From: Molanna angustata
Taxonomy: Eukaryota; Arthropoda; Insecta; Trichoptera; Molannidae
Assembly: GCA_963576475.1 (NCBI GenBank)
Contig: OY754975.1
Location: forward strand, 21,509,169-21,573,168
Reading direction: 5' to 3'
Length of the DNA: 64,000 bases
Below are positions 40,301 through 51,500 of this stretch, in pieces. Positions within the stretch are counted from its first letter, which is position 1; every line of letters begins with the position of its first letter. Under the pieces are notes generated by a model that searched no databases, was not told the origin of the DNA, and worked only from the letters and a program-made list of their open reading frames with translations. The position numbers were made by a program, and so were the translations under genes.

Positions 40301-41659
40301 ATACCTATCAAAACTTGATATAACAATTCAACATAAAAATTTGTTAAAAAATACAATAAACACTTTGCGATTCTAAATACATACACATAAATAACAAATA
40401 TATCAAAAATAAACATCGAGGACATAAAGTTTTTTCTCGTTGAAATAAATAATGAAAAAAAATCTCGTAAGTTCCAGTGTCAAACGTAGTTGTTTTATGC
40501 AGAAACAAATAATCAAAACATACATAATCTATTGTGAAACGATATACATAGATGGTACTCAAACAATTATACTAAGTTTGTATGGCATACAAAATTGTTC
40601 AATTTTATCTAAATATCAAATGAATCAAGCTAAATACATTGTAATAGGGAATACACAAATTCTTAAAGTAACAGAGACTGTTCGGGAAGTAGTTATAAAT
40701 CGATTGCAAAATTTCAGTACGTGTATACAGGTATAGTAAAATAAAAGTGAATAAAATATAGTAAATAATATCAGGGGCGTGCCTAGAACCCTCGGACTAG
40801 GCAAACCCTGAACGAAATTGATGTCGAAAATTTAATGTTTTTTTTTGCATCGTTGTTCATCTGAGTGGCCATGAAAATATTTTAAAATCACATGCCAAAA
40901 TAATATTTACATTTGTGGACCTGTCAAGCATCGTGTCTACATACGGTTCAATTTTTAATCTTGTAGTAGGTATGGTTTCAATAAAACAGACAAATAATAT
41001 TAGGTTCTAGAATTTCTCAACTTAATGTATAATAATAATAATTAAAGACTTTTATTGAGTAAAACAACGTGGCGGACTTATTGCCCGCAGGCAATTTCTA
41101 CCAGTCAACCACCATGGTAAATATACACCATATATATAGGCAAGCCAAGATTTTCGGCTTCTATAAGCAATTCCGCTATAGTAAATAAAAGAGATAGGTA
41201 TTGTAAACAAAATGTTTTCTATTTATTATTATTTAATTTGAAATTTAATTTTCGCAAATAAATAATTAAAACTTGTGTTATAAATTTACCTATGTAAACA
41301 TACACTAAAAATTCGTATGATTTCAATAAAATTCAAGTAATATTATGTTCTGTAATATTAAATTTCAGATTACAGATTATGACCAATTAGAGATTAATTA
41401 GGTAAGTGGATTAGGTGCATTTCGATGAACTGTAAAACAAATGGAAAAGAATATGATTTGTTTCGACATACTTGTAAAGATCACAATAGATCAAACCGAT
41501 GTGTTTCGTTCCAGAGAACACTTCTTTAAGATTTCCAAAGAAAAACTTTGGTTTCTCGTATAAGATTCCACGCTTCTCCCAGTAGTTGAAATTCCACGTG
41601 AAAAACAAATACACTGAGATAACTAAAGTTATTAAGAACGCCACTAAATATAACAACAT
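28338..41659 (-). CDS. Cytochrome P450 B, CYP3 clan (CYP6-like), 9 exons, 498 aa
   Basis: Paralogue of gene A with the same inferred role: ER-anchored, reductase-dependent monooxygenase, substrate unknown. Exons: 41659-41472, 35706-35577, 33866-33654, 33192-33005, 32916-32795, 31841-31750, 31010-30884, 29521-29255, 28507-28338 (TAA). Total 1497 nt. The first eight exons have exactly the lengths and phases of gene A. Seen: anchor at residues 2-21; WxxxR W127-R131; I-helix AIETS 297-301; ExxR E354-R357; PERF 415-418; FGDGPRICVG 434-443 with Cys441. About 63 of 89 residues in exon 8 match gene A. The ATG at 41659 is preferred over an in-frame ATG nine codons upstream because it aligns with gene A. 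The exon 4 donor is weak (AG|gttatt), and the exon 3 donor sits in a 53-bp triplication. Intact and likely functional. Confidence 0.93.
28508..29254. other. P450-B intron 8
   Basis: AT-rich; no repeat recognised. Confidence 0.4.
30040..30211 (-). mobile_element. tRNA-derived SINE-4
   Basis: Minus strand: ggcacagttggtaagccgtt (box A), gggttcgattcccagcagag (box B), then a body ending with 'aaattgccgtacggcaataa'. A truncated copy is at 30462-30530, and a body fragment near 41070-41135. It lies in P450-B intron 7. The adjoining SINE-1 starts immediately after it. Confidence 0.75.
30205..30314 (-). mobile_element. SINE-1 head fragment next to SINE-4
   Basis: The minus strand carries gatgggtcgatggcagagcg, 'ggttagcgcgctgggctaat' and the box-B region in altered form, truncated in the body at the SINE-4 boundary. 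Confidence 0.7.
30340..30400 (+). pseudogene. Tiny reverse-transcriptase scrap
   Basis: The plus strand reads SGVPQNGVLSLLLLW, matching the RT block 'GVPQGSVLSPLLF'. Too short to classify. Confidence 0.45.
30462..30530 (-). mobile_element. SINE-4 head fragment
   Basis: Near-identical to 30130-30190: 'ccgttcggtttctgtgcggg' and 'gggttcgattcccagcagag' on the minus strand. Confidence 0.7.
31559..31692. mobile_element. MITE with about 33-bp TIRs
   Basis: gggggacaagtctggttcga at the left end pairs with tgaaccagacttgccccc at the right, and the inverted similarity continues through 'gcgaaatcaaaa'. No certain TSD. A diverged relative lies at 63266-63415. It is in P450-B intron 6. Confidence 0.75.
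31915..32102. repeat. Interspersed repeat family W
   Basis: 'gagcggtttcggagattagc' and 'gtgtacgaacatcgggacac' match 13620-13712. It lies in P450-B intron 5. Confidence 0.65.
32483..32755. mobile_element. MITE, GGGCTACTCATGA family, one end eroded
   Basis: Begins ggggctactcatgacacatt and parallels 49829-50083 over about 260 bp, but the right terminal repeat has decayed. It lies in P450-B intron 5. Confidence 0.65.
33496..33654. repeat. 53-bp tandem triplication including a 5' splice site
   Basis: Three copies ending at 33548, 33601 and 33654, each with rc 'caaaaG|gtaag'-type donor context (forward gacttacc). The last copy supplies the exon 3 / intron 3 junction of P450-B. Copies differ at a few bases. 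Confidence 0.9.
34010..34745. repeat. Direct duplication of about 300 bp, spacing about 440 bp
   Basis: Blocks 34010-34305 and 34475-34740 share in order 'cattttatgaaag', 'tttggggtcactttgaaat' (variant), 'aatgaggtctaag', 'gagtattagatatacatatt' and 'cgccgtacatagca'. A family X piece (34374-34410) lies between them. It lies in P450-B intron 2. Confidence 0.75.
34978..35558. mobile_element. Element with TIRs and GGACAATTGGCCGT minisatellite
   Basis: Left end ccggacaattgg...gccgattggcc...ggacaattggccgtacgcc and its reverse complement at the right end form TIRs of about 60 bp. The left half (35040-35250) is a tandem array of about 17-bp units, ggacaattggccgtgag and ggacagttggccgtggg alternating. 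No transposase and no clear TSD. Its right end is 18 bp inside the intron from the exon 2 donor of P450-B (35577). A truncated relative lies in intron 2 of gene A (16379-16775). Confidence 0.82.
35958..36112 (+). repeat. Interspersed repeat family Z
   Basis: 'cttccggttgcgcagagtgc', 'aaatttgtgt', 'ttacgtgcaaatcgcccccc' are shared with 57690-57805 and 63676-63800. Open frames crossing it are repeat-derived. It lies in P450-B intron 1. Confidence 0.7.
36206..36683. mobile_element. Foldback/MITE with about 80-bp inverted ends
   Basis: 'gactgccagacttacgtcac', 'agtataaaggctgtttttct' and 'ggtaata/acgattggata' on the left recur inverted on the right (ending gtctggcagtcgctgg). The interior is non-coding. 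Exact limits are uncertain. It lies in P450-B intron 1. Confidence 0.75.
37315..37613. mobile_element. hAT-like MITE with perfect 8-bp TSD
   Basis: Begins cagttgcgaaattgc and ends aggtacgcccctg; agtatatc flanks both sides (37307-37314, 37614-37621). This copy fixes the termini and TSD length for the family. It lies in P450-B intron 1. Confidence 0.9.
38225..38940 (-). pseudogene. Non-LTR reverse-transcriptase fragment
   Basis: Minus strand: FGFRNGFEIHEAL near 38925, GVRQGCVLSPTLFNLYSDLV near 38660-38600, then after a frameshift DDTVLLADSAENLQQFL, MNVRRTKLMIFSR and QFKYLGRIL. Several stops and indels; inactive. It lies in P450-B intron 1. Confidence 0.8.
38941..40570. other. AT-rich part of P450-B intron 1
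   Basis: No gene or recognised repeat; the open frames are short and low-complexity. Confidence 0.4.
40772..41181. mobile_element. hAT-like MITE with internal insertion
   Basis: Begins caggggcgtgcctagaaccc and ends gcaattccgctatag. About 110 bp near 41030-41145, including a SINE-4-like 'ttgcccgcaggcaatttcta' block, interrupts it. The flanks share 'taaataa' words but no clean TSD. It lies in P450-B intron 1, about 290 bp from exon 1. Confidence 0.7.
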
Positions 41660-41782
41660 TTTGATATTCAAGTAATAAATATACACTGTTATAATATTCA
41701 GATAAAATTAAGGCGTGTCCTCCGACACCCGCAAGCTCAGAAGTTGAAATGAAAGATTAACTCCTGACTTTAACCAAATTCA

Positions 41783-41788
41783 TTTATA
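41783..41788 (-). promoter_or_regulatory. Candidate TATA box of P450-B
   Basis: The minus strand reads CACTATAAATG about 125 nt upstream of the ATG, with a GTCAGG initiator-like word about 20 nt downstream of it. Position is plausible; unproven. Confidence 0.4.
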
Positions 41789-42057
41789 GTGGGTTATTAT
41801 AATCAATTTAAATCAATGTTGATAAATTTGTTCCGCTCAATGTCTGCTTATGTTAATACCCTGTTCAAAACAAATAGAAATAACTTGAAAATAACGTAAC
41901 ATCGAGTATTTAAAACAACCTAATATTTGTGTTACTTTAAAATAGCAAAAAAATAGTATTATAACTATGAAGGTATAACGTATAATCATCACCTGTGTTG
42001 GACTGACCACCGCCAACATAGTCATAGGGAATATTTAAAATATTATGAATTAAATAT

Positions 42058-42289
42058 TAAAACGAGTGGGTTGTGGCCAACACTAAACTCTCCACAGCAT
42101 GGTAAACATTCATTTTTTCTTCTTGAAATGTTGATGACCTCTAAATGTATTTTTATGAAGTACATTTCTATTAGATTCTTAAACAAATATAAGATTCCCA
42201 GAGGACAAAAGTTTTCACAATACACCATACACACAAAAACATTGTCACGAAACTCATAGTATGTATTTTCTACATGATACCTGTTGAGA

Positions 42290-42290
<1 letters not shown>
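42058..42290 (+). repeat. Interspersed repeat family X
   Basis: 'acgagtgggttgtggccaac' start and 'cacgaaactcatagtatgta' end; partner of 17319-17550. Confidence 0.65.
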
Positions 42291-43415
<1,125 letters not shown>

Positions 43416-44024
43416 TGTCAACTGACTAGGAATCACATTTTTTTCATAGTTTATTCAATACTTAAAATTATTAAAAAAAAACATTTTAGTGCTTTACATT
43501 TTGCATGGTTTAAGGCGCAATCGAAAATGCCAAGTCGTGGAAATCTTTTTACCATTTTTAAAAATATTACCTTTAACAATCCTATAATTGAATTATGAAT
43601 GGTTCAAATACAATATTATTATTTGCACTTTTCTTTTCCGTCACAAAAGTTTTTTTTTTACTTTATGGATTTTTTTTCTAGTAATTGCTTTATTTGACAC
43701 CTTTATGTACTTAGTTAAAAGAACCCTAAAAGGTTTAAAACATAATTTATAATTTAATGTACATATTATGTAAATAGTATGAATATTTTTTAACTGTTGG
43801 TTCTATATATTAATAAAATTAAATTAAATAAAATATCTATACCCATTAAACTTAACATCTTCGAATAATAAAATACATATTAAGTATGTACATGAATTTG
43901 TTTCATTTCGATAAGAATTTTATAGTAAAATAATAAAAATTGAAAATGAATATTTAAAAAATTTCGATTAAACAAACCAAGAAAAGCTATAAAAAAATGC
44001 CTCGCTTCTTAAATTAATATGAAT
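43416..44024. other. AT-rich spacer, nothing recognised
   Basis: No coding frame or repeat is recognised. Confidence 0.4.
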
Positions 44025-44900
44025 AGCGGTATAAGTGGGGACATGAGTCAGAGAGTATGGCAAGTATGCGAAGATGAAAAATATGAAATTACGCAAGAGA
44101 AAGTGCTTAAAGCATTGAAAGCGGGTAAGGTGCCGGGTATGGCAAATGACAGTGGATCAGCTGAACTTTAAAATATGATAGCGAACAAACGTTGGAGTGG
44201 TGTCTCTCTCTTACAAACGTTGGGAAGCAGGATGTACTCATTCAGACTGGAGAAATTCAGTCGTGGTCCCTTTCTAAATGAGTAAAGGACCGAAGCTCGA
44301 CTGCAAAATTATAGAGCCATATTTAAGATTCTTCTTTGTCAGCCATCTCTTCACTGCTGGATGTAGGCCTCCTCCAATGAACTCCATCTCTCTCGGTCTT
44401 GTGCTTCCCCCAGACAACCCCTTCCCGCAACCGGAATAATATCGTCAACCCATCTTTTTTGTGGTCGCCCTACCGGTCTTTTATTTTCCCACGGTCTCCA
44501 TTTTAGTATTCTGGGTGTCCAATGTCCACCTCTCGGTACCTTGTCTTGCAACATGCCCTGCCCACTGCCATTGCAATGTACGCAATGAGCTATGGAACGG
44601 CAAATGATAGGTGATAGGAGTGAGCCTCCGGGATAAAATAATAAATGAAGAAATCAGACGCCAAACAAAAGTCGTTGACATAGCAGACCGTGTTGCTAAT
44701 TAAGATTGCTACGTTTAATTCATAAGATGCAGTAAGATGATGCAATAATTATGGATTATTTTCTATGATTATGGATCAAAGAGTACGTAAGATTAAAGAG
44801 AGAAAGATATGGGATGCCCAAGAAGCATTTGTGGGAGACAAAGGATGTATAGACCAATTTTTTCTCTACGTATGGTCACAGAAAAGGTTCTAGACAACCA
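44025..44900 (+). pseudogene. Decayed RTE RT fragment split by LINE-D insertion
   Basis: 44025-44325 matches ORF2 bases 22120-22426 of the intact RTE (tagcggagtaagtggggac, cagtggatcagctgaact, ttggagtggtgtctctctc), with stops. 44768-44900 matches 22469-22590 (ggatcaaagagt, gcatttgtggg, tcacagaaaaggttct). The gap holds foreign sequence. Confidence 0.8.
44326..44767 (-). pseudogene. LINE-D 3' fragment inserted in RTE remnant
   Basis: Minus strand, two overlapping frames: LRTLQWQWAGHVARQ..RW then KRPVGRPQKRWVDDIIPVAG, AQDRERWSSLEEAYIQQ stop. This is the typical C-terminus of insect EN-RT elements. Similar to 18200-18475. Confidence 0.75.
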
Positions 44901-45433
44901 ACTTTTTTGTTTTTAAATGTTTCCTTTATACACGAGCGCTTGCAGTTTGGTCAAAGGCAATATTATGTTTTTTTTATTGTGTATCTTTTCTATATCTTGT
45001 GATTGTTTTTTTTTAATATGTGTTGTATAAACAAAATGAAAAAAAAATTAAGGTTGCCAGATGGAATCCTAAAGTAGGAGATATCTAAAAATTGTCGTTC
45101 TGTCCTCCCTTACCTAATTCATGTCCTCCTTTTGCGCTGATTCTTACACAATATAGTTTAAAAACATGACTCGTGAAGATTTTTATATTCATTTGTTAAA
45201 AAAGCAAACACTTCTGACAAAATTGGTATTTCGACGAAATATGTTTAAATAAGGTGAATTTAAAAAAAAATCTTGTTTTATTGTTTATACTTTAAATAGT
45301 TACTATATTATGTACTTAACTATTATTTTCAAAACCTTATGACAAAAAATGATTTAAAGTTTTATAGAGACTGCATTGAAGTTTTAAAAAAGTATATTTT
45401 CAGACGATAAAATGCTCCTATCTTTAGAGCCGT

Positions 45434-45508
45434 TCGGAATCACTCAAATGTCGCTCTCGTTGCAACTTCAGACCGCACCAAGAGAGCGATTCAATTATAT
45501 TCCGAATG
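45434..45508. repeat. Inverted repeat in SEC62 upstream region
   Basis: cggaat...tcgctctc on the left and gagagcga...attccg on the right form an imperfect hairpin, ending about 92 bp before the SEC62 ATG. It could be an eroded MITE or a promoter element. Confidence 0.5.
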
Positions 45509-45599
45509 CCTCAAAAGTACTTATCTAATGTTGAAACTTGCAACACTTAAAATCACTTGACATCTGGCAACACTTCAAAAGTCACAGTCAAATAAAAAT

Positions 45600-48500
45600 A
45601 TGGCAGAGAAGAAGAAAGGCAGGAAACGAAAAGAGGTACAATATTTACTTATTTTATCGATTTAAATTTCATTTGTTATCAATAAATATACATTTGAATT
45701 ATTTTATATTACTATAGGTGAATACGTTATTCATTTGTTTCCGCTCGATTTCATTTAGAAATAATTGCGTATAACTGCTAGTAGCAGATGACGTTGCGAA
45801 GGTTTTAAAAAATAATGACGTATATTTATTTAAAACTAAGAAAAAAAAACTCTTATTATCGTCATCTGATTGTTATAAGTGTTGTAGGAATTATTAGTTT
45901 TGAGTGGGGACCATATTTAAATGCGTTGTAAATTGTTTTTCAGGATTTTCCCGGCTCGAAGGAAGAAGTTGATAAGCCGAGCAGTGTTGAATACGATATA
46001 GCTAAATGGCTCCGATCCAATATTCCAACGAAGAAAACAAAATTCCTCAACCATCATGTGGAATACTTTCTCGGTTAGTATAGTGTTTGTTTTGCCATTA
46101 TGTTTATTGTGTTTGTGGGTCATATACTCTAATAACTGTCACCAAATTAGATGTGGTTGTAACACATACTAATTTTGTAATTTATTTGAAACAATGTGTA
46201 TCAACCATTTAATTACTATTAGAAAGTATTGTGTATTTTACACAAATAATAATGCTACATTGTCTCACAAATTATAAAATTGTCATATAATTCCACTACT
46301 AAACGAATTGCACTGGTTGAAGTTTCCAGAGTGAGTTGACTACAAAAATTATTTGGTGTTTAACCATCAACCTTGCACCACAATACATTCAAGAGCTGTG
46401 GCAGAGAAATGAGCTCTCTGGGAGGCATCCCACACTTCTCATCGGCATCACAGAGTAACAACTCCTTAAAGGAGTTGAACTGAGTCAATACAGCGACTTT
46501 CTATGACCAATACTTTTGTGTGAGCGGTCCTATTAAGTGGAATACACTGCCTTCAAATGTCCGCAGTGCTCAAAGCAAGAGCACTTTCACTAAAGGACCG
46601 AAAACAGCTATTTTTGGAGAGCAGCACAAAACTGAACTATTAGCGCCCTTGGCGCATTAACACATTCGCGGACACATATTTCATGAAGGATCCACTCATA
46701 TAGACACATACCTTAAACTTGTTATTTTTTCGAATATTTCATTTTCGATTGAATTGAAGTAAATATGCGGAAAATAGTGTTATCCAGAAAAAAAAAATTT
46801 AACGGCCATTGCTGTCATTCTCTTCTTTGATGAAGAAATATTACTTGCCAGAGATATGACGGGTATAGCCGTCATGATGGCTATAGCCATCATTACCTGA
46901 ATAAAAGATTCGATTTTGACTGCTATAGCCGTCATAACCGTCAATGTGTTAAATGGCGCTATAAAAATCCCCTATTATTATTAATGTAAATTTCAATGCA
47001 TCTCATGGGTCGATAGAGTCTCAAATGATGGAGATGGGTCGATGGCAGAGCGGTTAGCGTGCTGGGCTAGTAATCCAGTGGTCGCGAGGTCAAATCCTGC
47101 CTCGACCAATTTCGTTCACCTACAGCACAAACATTTATGCTTATTTTAGGGAACGTAGGGAGATGTATATGTACTTGTTCAACAAGGATATATTCATTTT
47201 ATAAAAAAAAAAAATGAAAGAGTTTTACATATGATGGAGAAAGAGAGAGTTACTGACCACTGCCAAGAGACGCAAAGCAGCATACTTTGGCCATATATTC
47301 CATGGTGATAAATATGCCTTTCTACAAGTTATAGTAGAGGGAAAGATAGAGGGAAGACAGAGTATGGGGCGTAAAAGAATATCGTGGCTTAAAAATCTCA
47401 GCCAGTGGTTCGGGATTCTGGATGCGGCGTCTCTAATTAGGTTGGCGCAAGATCGAGATGAGTTTGGTGTGATGGTCGCCAACCTCCATTTGAAGCGATA
47501 CAAAAAGAAGAAGAATGTAATTTTGTAGGTTATGGTGATTTCATATTTGTTTCACATATAGATAATTGATTTTCAAAATCTTGTACAACCTACTTATGAT
47601 CAATTATTTTCAGTTAGATCAACGCTTCTTTAGAGGAAAAAATATATAATTTACAGAAAACCATGTTAATACATACATCTAAACATATTTAATTGTGTTA
47701 AAAATATATGGAATAGGTCATGTTTTTTCGATAAGCTAGCAATTATTATCACTCGATGATTGATAGATCTTTGGCCTTCGTACTTCAGTTAGTTAAATAT
47801 CTGACTCCTGAGCCGATGATCAGGGGATCAAAATTTGAATCCTGGTGAAGATACATCTTTTTCATAAATTTGTGTTTTTCTTTTTACCTATTTTTTTTAA
47901 TACTATTGTTTTCTTGTAGGTTCAAAAGCAGTGGATGGTCTTTTGACATCGAAATGGGCAAACGGAGATAATCGAATGTTTAATGAAAGATCAGAGATAA
48001 CTGAATTCCTCAATGAAATGCTCGTTCATAAATTTTTCCATAGAGCTAAAAAGGTATTCCATGAATTACCTTTTTTTTTACGAAGTTAATATAAAACATT
48101 TTTTTTTTCTCAAACGTTTTATGTTTCCTCAAAATTTACAAACTACATAACACAAGGAGTATCCGTTATATTTTCAAACACAGATTAAATTTTAGTTCTT
48201 CCATTTACAACACATTATCTATGTACAGTACGATCTTGCTAATCCGGCACTTCACTTTACCGGCAAATCTAGTTATCCGGTACTACAGATGATTAAAAAA
48301 CAATCATAATCTTATAATCATTTTGAACATTCTAGTAATTCAAATTTTTCACTAATCTGGCACTTTTGTGCCTTCATTATTACTAGATTGGTGTACACAT
48401 TATTTTTGTGATGTATTACAAATAAATAAAATTATGCTCTCCTCTACACAGAGTGCTTGAACTCTGGTAAAGGGAAATATTTTTATTTATTATTTTCTTT

Positions 48501-51500
48501 ATGTTGTAAATAAAATGAAATGAAATGTTTCAAACACATGACCACTGGATTAATAACCCAGCACACTAACTGCTCTGCCAACACCCATCTAAATACCCAT
48601 CTATCTTTAATGTGTATCTTTTTCTTATCTTGTGATTGTGTTTTTTTTTTGACAGAATATGCGCTTTGCAAAATTTATTAGAATACTATTAGTTTCAATA
48701 TAGAACTCCTCTCATTGACAGTAGATGGGAGGAGTGATCTCCTAGGCTGTGTTCAGATACAACGTTCGACGTCGAGCGTTGGATGTACCTGAAGTTGCAG
48801 ATTTTTTAATGATATTTTTATAAATTAACCTCTGTGAATGCATATTGTCATCATAAATAATGTCAACTGACATAATATATACCACAGAAATAAATAGAAG
48901 TCATCATTCCACTGATAAAATAAAAGTCAACAGATACCATAGCTGGCAGAGCGTTTTTCACCTGACAATTTTTGACCCGAAGTTGAATCTGAATGCCACA
49001 GAGTGTCTGTTGTTTCTGGTCATTATGAACGGCTTAGAGTGTCCTTAGTACACTCGACATTCATTGTGAACATAGCCCTGAAACAATTGCTAATTGTGTT
49101 CTTTAAATGAACTAATTTTGTGGCAATTAGCAATGCTCACACACTTATTTGTAACCTTGGACTGACCCTCAAATCCATCTTATTTGTGATTATGTCCAAT
49201 TGGATTTTCATGTTTGAAATTTTAGATGGATTTAGATGTAAGTTAGTAATCCAGTGGTCGCAAGCCCAAATCCTTCCATGGCCGGTTCACCTATAGCACC
49301 AGCATATGCCTAATTTAGGAAATCTGAGGATGTATATGTACTTGTTACAAGAATATATACATTTTTTTAAAAGAGTTAATTTTCATACATATGTGTATAT
49401 AAATATTTCCTAGTCTTACTATATTGTGAAACTTTATTATAAATTTCATTGTTATTTAATTTTGTATTATTCGAGCATGAAGATAATCGTTAAATTTATC
49501 TGTGTATATAATTTAACCATAAAATTTATTTTCACTGCATCAATATGCACACTGTACATCATATTCCATGCCTTTGAAAGATGCCTAGTATTAATAGAAT
49601 AATATTTTACTTATGTTTTGATAAAATTGTTCTTAGGTCCCAGTGAGTGAGCAGGAATTAAAAGGAAGAAGCAAAAAGAAAGACGGAGATAAAATTGATA
49701 AAGATGAACCAAAGAAAAAAGATGAAGGAACAGCAGATAGTCAAAATGAAGGAAAGGTAATTTATGAAGATTTTCATTTGTTAATTTAAGTTATGTAAAG
49801 ACATTACTGAATTTTTAGAATGATTGGGGGGCTACTCATGACACATTCTTAATACATTCTAAGCTTGCCTTAATCTTAAAAATGTATAAATCAGTACTCG
49901 ATCATAATCCAATATTAATCTTTCTCTACATTTAATCATGAAAATTTGTTGATATTTACGTTTAGTTTGAAATTGTCACGAATTTGTGTAAATTTATAGT
50001 ATTATTTAATTAATTTAATCTCAAAGATTGTTAAAGTCTTAAGCTAATCTTAATTTTACTGTAATCAACTTCATGAGTAGCCCTGCAGAACTATTAAGGG
50101 CCGGTCTTATAAACGAAAGACCAAATATTCGTAAGTATGTTTACGATTTACTAACGGATGGATGTTCCTAAGGGCCGATCTTATAAACGAAAGACCAAAT
50201 ATTCGTAAGTATGTTTACGATTTACTAACGGATGGATGTTCCTAAGTAGATATTACTATCGACGGTATTATAAAACTATTTTAACTGTCCGTTTATTTGA
50301 CAGTTACAGTCTAATTGGACTACAATGGATTTTCAATGGATTTGTAATGGACTATAATGGATTGTAATGGATTAAGCGGAGCTGTCATTGCAATATATAA
50401 ACAGAGAGTGTTTAATTTTTTTGCGTACTTAAACAATATCAAAAATTTTAAAATGCTGATAATCCTTTATTATTTTGCTAGCGCGCTGGATTAGTAATTC
50501 GGTGGACACGGGTTCAAATCTCGCCTCAACTGATTTTGTTCACTTATATCACAAGCATTTATGCCTAATTTATGGCATTAAAATGAATTTTAAAAAAACT
50601 TAATGCATATGTAGGTACCAGTTACAATTATTTATTCATTCATTTTTTAAATTAAAAAATAATAATTAAAATAAAATAAAACGAAATTCAGTGTCATCAA
50701 TGTCATGTTGAAATAATAAAATATTTGGTCAAACACAAACTTGTAATCAAATTCGTTTTGGTTATTCAAAATCACTCTCGGCCGACATTTTTTTACCGAA
50801 AAATAGCAATTCAATATAAAAATCCAAAAAATATAAAATAGTATATTTCAAAATATTCGTAATATTAAAAATGTACCGCAACATAAAAAAAACAAGTGTG
50901 GTAAAACTCAATCCTTCCATAACTTATCGTTAACGAACGCTAAATCGGTGGTCCGACCGTCAGTAAAGGCTATCGGTAAAATTTTACTAAAATTTAACTA
51001 ACGGATTGTTATAAGACGAAATATAGAGCATTTGTATCAAATTTCGGTTTGTTTGGTCTGAAATCTAACTAACGGACGTTTATAAGACCGGCCCTAAGTA
51101 GATATTACTATCGGCGGTATTATAAAACTATTTTAACTGTCCGTTTATTTGACAGATATAGTCTAATTGGACTACAATGGATTTTCAATAGATTTGTAAT
51201 GGACTATAATGGGTGTATAATGGATTGTAATGGATAAAGCGGTGCTGACATTGCAATGTATAAACAGAGAGTGTTTAATTTTTTGCGTACTTCAAACAAT
51301 ATCAAAAATTACAAAAATGGTGTAAGTCCTTTATTATTTAGCTAGCGCGCTGGATTAGTAATTCAGTGGACGCGGGTTCAAATCTCGCCTCAACTGATTT
51401 TGTTCACTTATATCACAAGCATTTATGCCTAATTTATGGAATTAAAATGAAATTTAAAAAAACTTAATACATATGTAGGAACTAGTTACAATTATTTATT

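Noticed and set aside
41660..41686. In-frame ATG nine codons upstream of the chosen P450-B start
   Set aside because: It would place MYIYYLNIK before the membrane anchor, which gene A lacks; the downstream ATG aligns with gene A.
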